Assembly (NCBI GenBank): GCA_001970955.1
Contig: MPUH01000235.1
Location: 1-64,000 of the forward strand
Reading direction: 5' to 3'
From: Stentor coeruleus
Lineage: Eukaryota > Ciliophora > Heterotrichea > Heterotrichida > Stentoridae
DNA length: 64,000 nt
Both the position numbers and the translations under genes were made by a program. Below are positions 10,215 through 21,071 of this stretch, piece after piece. The notes under the pieces are model-generated. The model saw only the letters and a list, made by a program, of their open reading frames with translations. It ran no database searches and was not told where the DNA came from. The number at the start of each line of letters is the position of its first letter. Position 1 is the stretch's first letter.

Positions 10215-12270
10215 TACATATTGAATTAATTTTGGTAAATGGTATGGTATATGAAGGATATGTATTGTAAATATATAAAAAAGATTATGATGATTATGAT
10301 AAATTTAAGATTTTTATGAAGATATTTCTTTTATTAGAAGGTTTTTTAATGATGTATGTATAGAGACTATGTTTTTTTTTTCTTAAGGATGATATGAAAT
10401 TGTATATTTTTTTTGTGTGATTTTTTAAGTTAGTAGATTATAAGGATTTATTTTGTAGATAAAATAATTGTTTTGTGTTAGAAATATAGAAATATTGTGT
10501 GGCAGGTGATTGATTTTTTGGTATAAAAGATGATTAAAAGGTGGTAAAGTGTTGGATAAATTTAGGGATATAAATTGTAGGGTTTATGATTGTTAAGAGT
10601 ATATAAGGAGGAGATTATGTTTTTTTGGTATTGATAATCTTAATATTAAATTGGGATTATATATAAGTAAATATAATATTCTTGTTATAGTTGTGAAAAA
10701 TTTAGAATAGGAATCTTATAAATTAGATATAAATTTCTAATTCTTGAGTATTAAACCCTTTTCAAATATAATCGATTAGTAAGATAAAAAAAATATGTGA
10801 ATTTTTATTATAAATTAATTCCACTTCAATCTGGTAGGAATTTATATAAAACTGTAATATCATAAAAAAATAATCATAATTAACTTAACTTTATCTTATT
10901 TGAACAATTCTCTCAATAACTAATATTTTTTCTCAAAACCATCGTAGTTTTTTTTTATATAAATAATCTAATACTGATTCTATCAAACTTTGCTTAAAAT
11001 TGACAAATTTTAAAGTTTTACACTAATATACTTAATATTCATATTATACAATATATTGAAAGCCTACTCAACAGAAAAAAATCTAAAAATTAATCTTTCT
11101 CATTACATTCTCCCAAGCACATATTTTAATACAATAACTTCGCATCCTTTCATCATAATTTTACTTTAAAATAAGAATTATAATGAAAAAGTTTATATAT
11201 GAAATTGTGTGATGATAATATATAGCCTTATAAATAAAAAAGTAGAACTTTATGATAGAAGTAGTGATGAGGGTGTTGTAGAAAAGCAATAAAAGTCTCT
11301 AAGATTTTTTCTAAGAATCAAAGTACTACTGAACTTTTTACTAAATTATTAAAGTGGAATCTGAAGAAAAGATATTAGAAAAAAGACATTTGAAGATAAA
11401 TAGATTAAAAAATCTATCAAGATTTGTTTGTCAAAAACTCTATCTAGTACTTTAACATAATTAGTATAAAAATATGAAAAAATTATTTTTAGAATAGTAT
11501 ATAATTATATGCATGTAATGGAATTTATTTTATATGCAATTGTATAGCTTGTTAGAGAATTTCTAATAAGGTAAGGTGTATAAGATACTAATATGTTTGT
11601 ATTAGTTCATAAAACTGATTGTAAAAACACTAAGCAAGTATATGTATATATTTAAGTATGAGATAAACTATAAAAGCCTATACATCTAAACAACGCTAAC
11701 AAAAGTAAAATCATATACAAAAAAATTTTTTTCACATACAATCCACGATTGGCACTTTTTCTGATTGCATCAATAACAAAATATAATCAAAAACAAAAAA
11801 ATCATTTTATATAAACCCAAGCCTGTATTTTCATACATAAAACCCTATCTTCCTTATCCACCAGAACCCATTTCTCATTCTATAAAAAACCTCTGACAAA
11901 TTTCACACTCATAAAATAAATTACCTTATTATACTAAATCGATAATACTACATCTTTAATTTTCCCATAAATATTTACACAATTAAACTATAAAAATCAT
12001 ATCTCTACCCATACCCTCCTACAACCATCATCAACCACATTTTATTTCCTATAAAAACCCCTCATCCCTAACCAAAAATCTTTCTTCTACCATCCAAAAA
12101 ACCATATCTTTAATTATTCGATTTCCCGATCCTCATATTCTCATATCCTCTAATCATTCTATCATCATAAATTATATACTCTTATTATACCTACTTCAAA
12201 TATCATCATCATTTACCTTTAATTATCTAAAATCATATCCATTAATGAAATCAAAATGTCATAATATAAA
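10215..12270. other. Long divergent intergenic region
   Basis: G/T-rich to about 10640 (upstream of the minus gene), neutral AT-rich in the middle, and strongly C-rich and G-poor from about 11680 to 12270 (upstream of the plus kinase). A stretch near 11190-11450 has short coding-like frames broken by stops, with no recognised family. No clear gene. Confidence 0.5.
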
Positions 12271-13230
12271 ATGGGCTGCAGTTTAAAATCCTCATCCACT
12301 TCAAAAAAGAAACTTCTCGCCATTAACAATGACAACCAGTTTCCTCGAGTTAAAAGTTCCCCAATTTTCTTTCATAATACCTCAAATCTCTACGATGATT
12401 ATGCTACTATAAAATACCTTGGTAGTGGAGCATTTTCAGAAGTCATGTTATGTTTACATCGTCCTTCTAATCAATATCGGGCCTTAAAAATAATCAAAAA
12501 AACCTTGATCGATAATAGTTACTTTTACATCAAATCAGAACTTAAAGAAGCTAAAATCATGAAAATATTAGAACACCCACACATAATCAAATATTTCGAA
12601 TGTTTTGAAGACCTTAATTTTGTATATGTGTCGATGGAGTATTGCCAAGGTGGAGACCTTTATTCAGAAATAAAGAAAATCAGTAGGTTTAATGAAGAGA
12701 CTTCAGCTGAGATTATGGTCCAGCTCTTATCAGCAGTACAATATTTACATGAAAAAAATATTGTCCATCGTGATTTGAAGCTTCAAAATCTACTTTTAGC
12801 AACAAGTTCCAATATTTTTGATGTAAAAGTTGCGGACTTTGGATCTGCATGTTGGTTTTCAAGTAATTTTAAAGCTCGTGGGTATTTTGGCACACCAGCA
12901 TTTCAAGCCCCTGAAGTACTTAAAGGTTTTTATGATGAAAAAGTTGATATATGGAGCTGTGGGGTTATTTTATACGCAATGTTACAAGGGAAAATTTTAT
13001 ATCAAGAAGAAGATATTGAAAATCTCAATAATCAAGCTTTAGATTTTAGTATAGACCATTCGGATTTTTATGAGAAAACTTTACTGATTGACTTTTTAAA
13101 GCATTTAATTCGAATTGACCCACAAGAAAGATACACAGCTAAAGATGCGTTGGGTCATCCTTGGATCCAACAACATGTAAATAGGACTTTTGGCTTATCA
13201 AGTACAGAAACGAGGACTTTTACAAATTAA
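12271..13230 (+). CDS. Met-Gly-Cys CDPK-type kinase without EF-hands (subfamily A)
   Basis: A 319-residue protein, nearly all kinase domain. It opens MGCSLKSSS, a predicted N-myristoylation and palmitoylation signal. Catalytic motifs are LGSGAFSEV, RALKIIKK, VHRDLKLQN, ADFGSACW and FQAPEVL, so it should be active. The short activation loop and the HPWI ending are of the CDPK/CaMK type, but there is no EF-hand tail. It is closest to the minus-strand gene at 57250-58191, sharing FPRVKSSPI and YDDYATIKYLGSGAFSEVML and even the leader 'tgtcataatat' just before the ATG. It is the first gene of the left kinase cluster. Confidence 0.9.
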   Translation: MGCSLKSSSTSKKKLLAINNDNQFPRVKSSPIFFHNTSNLYDDYATIKYLGSGAFSEVMLCLHRPSNQYRALKIIKKTLIDNSYFYIKSELKEAKIMKILEHPHIIKYFECFEDLNFVYVSMEYCQGGDLYSEIKKISRFNEETSAEIMVQLLSAVQYLHEKNIVHRDLKLQNLLLATSSNIFDVKVADFGSACWFSSNFKARGYFGTPAFQAPEVLKGFYDEKVDIWSCGVILYAMLQGKILYQEEDIENLNNQALDFSIDHSDFYEKTLLIDFLKHLIRIDPQERYTAKDALGHPWIQQHVNRTFGLSSTETRTFTN

Positions 13231-14702
13231 CGTATAGTTTTAAATATTATATTTATAGGAATAGGAAATTATGCTTGCTGATGATAGTTTTTTTTATAAG
13301 AGAATATAGTTTAGGATAAAGTTTAGAAAGGGTTATATGTGATTTAGGATTTTTTGTATAGTCAGGGTAGATTTTGAAAGGATTTTAAGATAGGGGTTTA
13401 AGAGTGGAATATAATGTTGTGGATGCTTTTTTAGGGAAAGAAGAGGATTTTAAGATTGGATTGTATGAAAATTAGTACTTATGATAATTAGTTTATTGTA
13501 AAAGAGGTGGGTTTGAGTATTTTTGTTAGAAGGAGTGGTGGTATGATGAAGGCTTTGGGTTTTAAAAGGGGGATTTATATGAAAATATGTTATGAGTATG
13601 TTGGTAATGAGAAGATTTAGATAATTTTTTCTTTTTTTTAATAGGATTTTATGAATTGGTATGATTTTATACAATGAACAAAGCTTTGAAGTATGTGTTT
13701 ATATGATGTTAGTTTTTTTCGCTTGTATTTCTTTTTCAATAGTTAATACTCTGTTTTGTTTTAACTAATTTTAATTTTCCTTAACTTAACAGTTATGAAA
13801 TTTCAAGAATAAAATAGATTAGAAACTAGGGTGTTTTGATTCAGTATATGTCTTGTATATATTTATAAGTTAATATAATAGAAATATTCTATAATAAAAG
13901 CATATACATAATATATAGGTAGCTTAAATAAAAACCTATATTTTTCATTAAAAAAATGCAGCTTTGACTTGATATATAATAAACGAAAAGCATTTTTCTA
14001 CTTTTGCTCATTATAATCTTATATTTCTTATAGAAAAATTATGTATCTTTTGATAGAGTAAAAAATTTAATTTTCATTACGATTTAGTCATGTTGTTGTT
14101 AAAACCATAAATTTTGGTATACGAATAAGATATAAATATTATTTGGGATATTTTACTTTTCAGTATTAAGACAAAAAAATATTTTTGCCCTTTTCCATTT
14201 AGACGTCAAGTAAAATTCGATACTCTAGGCCATTTATGTTCCTTTTTTAAAAACATCATCTAAAATATTTCGAATAAAATTATGTTTATAGAAAATTATT
14301 CGATTTTAAGCTATGATAAGGTATTTTTATTATATAGTAGTTAATTTATAGCAAAAAAATATTTTTTTCTTATCTTAAAATTAAAATAAACCGAAAATAG
14401 AGGGAAATTTCTCTTTGTGAGCTTAAAAAGTATTATATTAAGTGAAAGCAGATGAAAAATTGATTAAAATCATAAGAAAAAAAGCTTTTATTTAAATTTG
14501 AGTAATCCGATATGTATTTTATTATTAACCGATAGTATAGGATTACTATTGTTCAGTGTTACTTCAGGTTTTAAAATAAGCTTCAAGTTATAAAAAAACA
14601 TAATACTAACAAAGAAAAATATTTAATTAATCGATTTTCCAAGGACCTTTATCTGAATTTAAATACTGAATATATATGCTGATCGTAAAATCAGCTATAA
14701 AT
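13231..14702. other. Intergenic between tandem kinases
   Basis: G/T-rich just after the first kinase (13231 to about 13680), then neutral AT-rich. The usual C-rich zone before the next start is weak. The open frame at 13450-13674 on the minus strand is a by-product of the skewed composition. No gene seen. Confidence 0.5.
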
Positions 14703-15671
14703 ATGGGCTGCGCATGTTCTAAAATCATTTCAAACAGAAGAAAGTCGCCTTCAGGAAATAAACATCGCGAATTTAGCATGACAAAAGTGATTCCCTCAAC
14801 TGATTCAATTGGTCACATACCACATCTTTCTGACTACATTTCCTTAGCTTATCTTGGTAGTGGGGGTTTTGCTGAGGTTATAGCAAGTAAACATAAACCA
14901 AGTCAAACCATAAGAGCCTTAAAAATAATATCAAAAAATCGTCTTGTCAATGAACAATACGACGCTGGTGGGATTTTAAAAGAATGCATTATATTACAAA
15001 AATTAAATCATCCAAATATACTAAAATTTTACGAGTATTTCATAGATGAAGATAATTATTATCTAGCTACAGAGATATGCAAAGGAGGAAGCTTATATGG
15101 AAAACTTAGGAAAGTTAAAAAAATTTCTGAAGGTCAAGTTAAGAAAATCATGTTTCAAATTTTTGAAGCTATTGAATTTATTCACAGTCTTGGAATAGCT
15201 CATAGAGATTTAAAACCAGAAAATATTTTATTATTAAATGAAAATACTTTTGAAATAAAAATTGGTGATTTTGGAAACGCTTGCAATTTTCATACAACAT
15301 CTTCAATGAAAGGTCTTTTTGGATCAGTATATTATTTAGCACCTGAAGTTTTTAAAGGGATTTATAATGAAAAAGTTGATATATGGAGTTGTGGGATAAT
15401 GTTATATGTATTATTAACTGGGAATATACCTTATAATCCTGGTAGTTTAAATGATATAAAAAAACAGGTTGTTGAGACACCGTTTCAGCTTACACATGAG
15501 TTTTCATATAGTTTTTCAGGTGAACTTGAAGACTTTATGAAAAAAATACTTAATGTCAACCCTGAAAAAAGACTTTCGGCAAGTGAAGCTTTGAAACATC
15601 CTTGGTTTGATTGTGGATGTGGTAAGAAGGGAGATGTTAAAAGTATGAATATTAATAATGAAAGGATATAG
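14703..15671 (+). CDS. Met-Gly-Cys CDPK-type kinase without EF-hands (subfamily D)
   Basis: About 322 residues. The frame opens nine codons earlier (ATG at 14676), but I chose 14703 because it yields MGCACSKII, matching the acylation motif of every paralogue here. Motifs: LGSGGFAEV, RALKIISK, AHRDLKPEN, GDFGNACN, YLAPEVF; all catalytic residues are kept. It ends soon after the HPWF helix with no EF-hands. The nearest relative is the next gene (17126-18043), in the same orientation, suggesting tandem duplication. Confidence 0.88.
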   Translation: MGCACSKIISNRRKSPSGNKHREFSMTKVIPSTDSIGHIPHLSDYISLAYLGSGGFAEVIASKHKPSQTIRALKIISKNRLVNEQYDAGGILKECIILQKLNHPNILKFYEYFIDEDNYYLATEICKGGSLYGKLRKVKKISEGQVKKIMFQIFEAIEFIHSLGIAHRDLKPENILLLNENTFEIKIGDFGNACNFHTTSSMKGLFGSVYYLAPEVFKGIYNEKVDIWSCGIMLYVLLTGNIPYNPGSLNDIKKQVVETPFQLTHEFSYSFSGELEDFMKKILNVNPEKRLSASEALKHPWFDCGCGKKGDVKSMNINNERI

Positions 15672-17125
15672 AGAATTAAAGAGATATATTAATTTATGTA
15701 TATTTTTATATTAGATATTTTAGTATAGGATTTTCTTAGGATTATTTTAAAATGATGATATTGCAGATGCATTTTGAGGAAAGGGTTTTTTCTGACTGAA
15801 GATGAAAAGGATAAACTTGGGAACTGTATATTTTTTTTGTGAGAAAAAATGAGGAATCAATACGGGATATGAAATTTCTGATAAAAATAATGCTTGGGGT
15901 GAAAATATTTGGGTATTTAAAAGGGTGAATAGATGTTTGGTAAATAGCTAATTATCATGCTAATTTATGTAAAAAATTTTGTAGTTTTTAAGAGAGAGTG
16001 ATTTTTATAGCAGAAATATGATTTTGATAGTAGGTTTTATTAGTAAATATTTTATAGAATGAGCTTTGTTTTTTTTTGGTTTTTGTGTATTTTGATTATG
16101 AATCATTTTTTTCTTCTGATTAGTTTATTGTAGGAAATAATATGATTGATTATGATTTGATAGAGAAAATTTATTGTGTTAGATTTAAGAAATATAATAT
16201 ATATTTATAGTATATGAGTATATTGTTTATAAGAAAAAGATTAGTTTAGGGATTGAATTAATATATAAATTATAGTATTTTTGATTTAAAGATGCTACTG
16301 TTTATTATGGGTTTTAAGATTTGCTAGATAGTTTAATAAGAACTAAATAAGAATTATTTTTAAGGTGTAGTTGTTTAATATTTATTTTTATGCTTAATAT
16401 TAGTTTTGAGTTAAAATTTTATAATTTTTGTTAATAATATGATTACTTATTGTTACAATTGATTTGAAATCTGATTTAGCTAAAAAGGTTGGATTCGCGA
16501 TTTTTTTACAACTTGAAGTTGCTGGAAACTTTTATTATATCATTAATATATTTATATAAAATTTTAAGTTTACAATTAAACTGATATTTATGCAATCTTG
16601 TATATGAATTATGTCTGCATAACAATTGTAAGGAATAAAATTGTATTATTAAACATACAAAATATAAACCCTCACTTATACGTAAAAACTTTCTAAACCC
16701 GTTAAATTCATAGTGAACTTAATCATCATAATTTAAATACAATAATTACAAAAAAAATCTCACATTTTTTTCCAGCTAATAAAATCCATTTTCCATTATA
16801 TTTTAACTAAATTTCAAATTTAAATCACAAGAAACCATATAACTAAAATTATAATCTTGATATTATCCTAGAAATACTATAGCTTAATTTAATCTTAATA
16901 ATAATCTTTATATTCTCAATCCAAAGCATATTTTCTAACCCATACTACAATTCTTAATATAAACATAAATTTCACAAAATCCTAAAAATTTGTCTTGCAT
17001 TTTCTAATAATATAAACAATCATAGTTATAAATACAATAAAATATCATCAAAACCTCCTGTATATACTAAAATATTATCATAATATATCTTTAACTTACA
17101 TTTAATATGACTTATAATAATAAAA
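15672..17125. other. Intergenic between tandem kinases, possible kinase scrap
   Basis: G/T-rich to about 16330 and A/C-rich from about 16620 to 17125, the pattern expected between two plus-strand genes. In between, about 16450-16560, a coding-like stretch reads KKVGFAIFLQLEVAGNFYYI, faintly like the DFG-to-APE region of the local kinases. Too weak to call a gene. Confidence 0.35.
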
Positions 17126-18043
17126 ATGGGTTGCATCAGCATCAAAAACAAATCCAAGAAATTAAAAGAAAGCAAGTGCCTTGAATCAAATACAAGCAGA
17201 ATAGTTCCTTTAAACAGTGAAGAAACATACACATCTCAATTATCTGATTATGTATCCCTAGCATTCCTCGGTGCAGGAAGTTTTGCTGAAGTACTAACAA
17301 GTAAGCATCTTCCATCAAAGACATATCGAGCTCTAAAAATCATTGCAAAAAGCAGACTAGTTAATCAGCATATAGACGAACAAGAAGCCCTAAAAGAAAT
17401 CTCGATCCTCCAAAAACTCAATCACGATAAAATTTTGAATTTTTACGAATCGTTTGAAGATGAAACTTGTTTTTATATAGCAACAGAGCTATGTAAAGGA
17501 AACACATTGTATAATAGACTTAAAAAACAAGGAAAACTTCAAGAACCAGATATAAAAAGTATAATGCATCAAGTTCTTCAAGCAGTTGATTACATTCACA
17601 ATCAAGGAATTGTTCATAGAGATTTAAAGCCTGAGAATATTTTACTGAATTCTGAAGACTCAAATGATATAAAAATTGCTGATTTCGGTAATGCTTGCGA
17701 GTTAAATACTAGTGAAGGACTTGAAGGATGCTTTGGGTCGATTTATTATTTAGCCCCTGAGGTCTTTGATGGGAAATATAATGAAAAAGTTGATATTTGG
17801 AGTTGTGGGATTATTGCTTATGTACTTGCTACAGGACAACCTCCATTTTTTGATGGAGAGGGTACTAATATTAAGGAAATGATTCAAAGTTTGAACTTTA
17901 AGGAAATTAGTAAAAATATTAGAGGATGCTCAGATGATTTCACAGAGCTATTATGCCGAATGCTCGACATTAACCCTGAAAATCGCATCTCTGCAAATGA
18001 AGCACAAAAACACTCTTGGTTTAATCCTCACTGCCAAAACTAA
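17126..18043 (+). CDS. Met-Gly-Cys CDPK-type kinase without EF-hands (subfamily D)
   Basis: A 305-residue protein beginning MGCISIKNKSKK (predicted acylation). Kinase motifs are complete: LGAGSFAEV, RALKIIAK, VHRDLKPEN, ADFGNACE, YLAPEVF, DIWSCG. It stops a few residues after the HSWFNP helix, so there is no calcium-binding tail. It pairs with the upstream kinase at 14703-15671. The spacer after its stop is C-rich, not G-rich as is usual after a plus-strand gene, perhaps because the next element is the 3' end of a minus-strand pseudogene. Confidence 0.9.
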   Translation: MGCISIKNKSKKLKESKCLESNTSRIVPLNSEETYTSQLSDYVSLAFLGAGSFAEVLTSKHLPSKTYRALKIIAKSRLVNQHIDEQEALKEISILQKLNHDKILNFYESFEDETCFYIATELCKGNTLYNRLKKQGKLQEPDIKSIMHQVLQAVDYIHNQGIVHRDLKPENILLNSEDSNDIKIADFGNACELNTSEGLEGCFGSIYYLAPEVFDGKYNEKVDIWSCGIIAYVLATGQPPFFDGEGTNIKEMIQSLNFKEISKNIRGCSDDFTELLCRMLDINPENRISANEAQKHSWFNPHCQN

Positions 18044-18319
18044 AAATTGTTTAACTATTACACAATTATAATTAATGCAATGTTTTTATATAAAAACCTT
18101 TACTTTTTAAAATCAACAAAAATTTCTTCATTTCTTTTTATTCATTATCATTATCACTACCTTATCTTCAAAACTATACAAAAAACTATTTTTATAATAA
18201 ATTCCCACAAAATTTGCCTTTTTTTTTAACCAAAAGTAGTTTTTCCCATTTTTAAAAGGTTTACATAAAATAATTACGTTTATCTAAAAATTAACTTAAC
18301 TTGCTTTGTTAAACTAAGA

Positions 18320-18925
18320 ATATTTTCTATCTTTTTCAATAGTGATTATTTTATTTGGAACTTTTCCAGTATATAATTTATAAATTCTTGTGTTTAGCAG
18401 GTTATCTAAGAGCATTTGCTTTAATTTCGGGTTTTTTGCCAATGTATTAAACACTTAAAATCCTGTGATTTTGATTTTTTTTAGTTCATAATCTTTCAAC
18501 AAAATGCTTTCTAGTTTTATATCCCGATATAATATGTTTTTATTATTTATTTCATAACTTCTAAGATTTGTTTTATGAATTCACAAGTTATTGTTTCTGG
18601 AAACTTATGCAACTTTTTAAGTCTGTAGTTTCAGTTGTCCCTCTTAGTAGAGCTCAGTTATAATATACTCATAAATTATCCTCTAATATTTCATAGAACC
18701 TAACAATATTTTGATTGTATTTCACTAGAATTAATGACTCCCTAAATTTTACTCTTGATTTTATATCATTATAGCTGAAATTCTTGCTTTTTTTTACAAT
18801 TTTTAAAACTAGGTATACTTGCTGAAGGTATATATCGAGCAGAAAATACTTTTCCATAAACTTTAAGTTTAGGAAATATAGATAAACATCTTGAAAAAAA
18901 TAGACTGAATTGGGGTGTTTCAAAA
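18320..18925 (-). pseudogene. Decayed Met-Gly-Cys kinase (subfamily E)
   Basis: The minus strand encodes a ruined kinase. From 18923 an 84-codon frame covers LVLKIVKKSKNFSYNDIKSR and ESLILVKYNQNIVRFYEILED, matching RAQKIIKKSNF..ESLILSRLNHPNVIKFYEVLED of the gene at 50569. It continues through several stops as LHKFPETITCEFIKQILEVM, then in another frame YRDIKLESILLKDYELKKIK, then LYTGKVPNKIITIEKDRK, which matches LTGALPYSGNNKEAIKEKIK. The N-terminus and most of the activation loop are unrecognisable. With at least three stops and two frame changes it cannot make a kinase. It places a subfamily E copy in the left cluster, antisense to its neighbours. Confidence 0.85.
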
Positions 18926-21071
18926 AAGGGTTTGAAAATTGTAAAAAATAGAAACTTTTTTACTAATGGACTTTAGGTATATTATGATAAGTTAGTTTAG
19001 GAATACTTATTCTTTATATATTACAGACTCTTACCAGAAGAAAAATCTTGAACATAGCTTGGGCTTATAATATTTGAACATAACCAGCGACAACGAGTGG
19101 TTTAACATACCGAATCTGCCCAAAGAAAGAGATCGTAGGACAAACAAACCTCGATCGGACAAGGTTTAAACTATGCCACCTTAACTATCACCCAATTTAA
19201 CTTTAACTTTATAATATTTGATTTAATTACAATAAAAATATTACATGTTCAACCCTTTCTTGTGCTTTAAACTATATAAATCTTTTATATTAGGTATTTC
19301 ATATATGTAATTTTAAGTTTATATCATTATCCAAAGGAATAATTTTTAAAGAAAAGTTTTAATCAACTTAATCACATAATAACTATTTTTTATCATAAAA
19401 AAAATAATAGATAAGTTTTGGATCATATAAATTTAACATATCACTTTATATATAATAATGATTATAAAATAGTCTTTAGTCTCTTCGATAAAAATTATAT
19501 AATTATTTAAGTGATTTTTATACAATTAACTATAAATATTACCATAAATATACTATTAAATCTTTAATATTATATACACCAGAAAGGATTTAATATAATA
19601 AAATACTTCCACTATGCTTTTATTTCCTAATTTAAATGCTAAAATGTGTTTAAGATTTCTTATTGAAAAATTCCCTAAATTTTATTACATAAACAATTTT
19701 CATTATGATTTAATTTGTAAACCCTTTAGTTATAAGCTGAGCTTCAACATATAAACTTTGTGTGTTTATCCTATATAAAAATATAAATGTTTAATATTGT
19801 GTAAAGGGTAAATATAACTCTTGTTGATAAGTTTCTAATGATTATTCTACAATCAAGAAGTAAAAAATACCTGTTTATATTTTTATCTATCTCTACTTTA
19901 CCTCTTTCGCATAGACCAAATTGATGATGGAGTCAAGAAAAAAAAATTCTTATGGAAAATGAGCTTATTAGGATGAGTAATAAAAATTGGCCAAGTTTAG
20001 ACAGCATAAACCTATGAAATCTTATCTAAAACACTAGTCTAAAGCTTGAAAAAAATTACAAGAACTCTAACAATCTTCATATGTAAAATTATTTTGGTTG
20101 AAATTGAAAGAAATTTTACAAGAACCTTATAAAAATTATAGGTCTAAGCGATTTTCTGTTAACCGTACAATCTGATTAACTGGGGACTAATAACTAGTTA
20201 TAGTTTTTTCACTTGGAGGATGATAAAATTTCTATGATTATATATATTAAGAGATATAATATTTTTCCTTTAAGTGCTGAAATAATTAATTAGAGATTGT
20301 ATGATATTAAAGAAATATTAAGGATATATTATATAATTTTATAGTATTGTATGTAAATATATATTTTGAACTTTAAAAGAAATAATGGTTTTTAGTGTAT
20401 ATAATAATTTAATTTTTTTCATAAAGACATGAGTAGATAATTTCATAGATAAAATGATTTCTTTATTATTTGTTAAAAAAATGCTCTATTTTCATGAACT
20501 TTGATATTGATTTTTTTTTAAAAACTACTATTATAAACAACTTAAGTATTTATTTGAAGATTTTTATACTATGAAGATTTTATTTTGCAAAAAACCTAAG
20601 ATCATATATATTATGCAGATTTAAGGCTTATTTTTTACTATCATATACGAGATTATTTTTAAGTGCTATTTTTCAGGAAAATATCTGTAAATTTGTTAGA
20701 ATCTGACACTTGAAGATAATATATATGCAATTAAATAGATACTTGTATATTATATAAGTTTTTGATACCCAATTATTTCATAGCACTTTGTTGATAGGCA
20801 TAAAACAATTAGTTATGCATTTTTGCATGCTAATTTGATATTATAACACAAAGCAAATGGAATGTGAATAAACAGCAACGATACAGTTTTTTGTGCTTTC
20901 GCTATCAATGATATATCCTATTGTATTACAATTATTAACAAATATTCACTCGTCAAATCAAAATCTATCTTATCTATCTACTATTAATCCCTTAAAAATT
21001 CTAATAAAATTATTATACTATTTATACATAAATTAGCTATTCGGTTATCTTTATTATATACCATTAATAAT
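18926..21071. other. Long spacer with an RNA-like island
   Basis: Very AT-rich except for a more GC-rich island at about 19085-19185 (see separate entry). At about 19960-20250 there are short coding-like frames broken by stops, with no family recognised. Bases 20880-21071 are A/C-rich, the usual leader composition before the CDPK start. Confidence 0.45.
19085..19185. ncRNA. Candidate structured RNA, strand unknown
   Basis: A roughly 100-base island of mixed composition in very AT-rich spacer. It folds on paper. An outer stem pairs 97-105 (gtggtttaa, plus 19000) with 166-170 and 176-179 across a five-base bulge. Inside, 131-139 pairs with 149-156 as an 8-bp hairpin with one bulged T and a nine-base A-rich loop. 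Open frames are absent. It does not match the conserved parts of tRNA, 5S, U1, U2, U4, U5 or U6 RNA that I can recall. The nested complementary arms suggest an RNA gene, but chance pairing is possible and the strand cannot be decided. Confidence 0.35.

Noticed and set aside
11190-11450. Possible decayed kinase in the divergent spacer
   Set aside because: Short frames such as KIFSKNQ are too brief to tell from chance.
18047-18229. 60-codon frame after the 17126 kinase
   Set aside because: It is rich in Ile, Phe and Tyr with no domain; composition of the spacer explains it.
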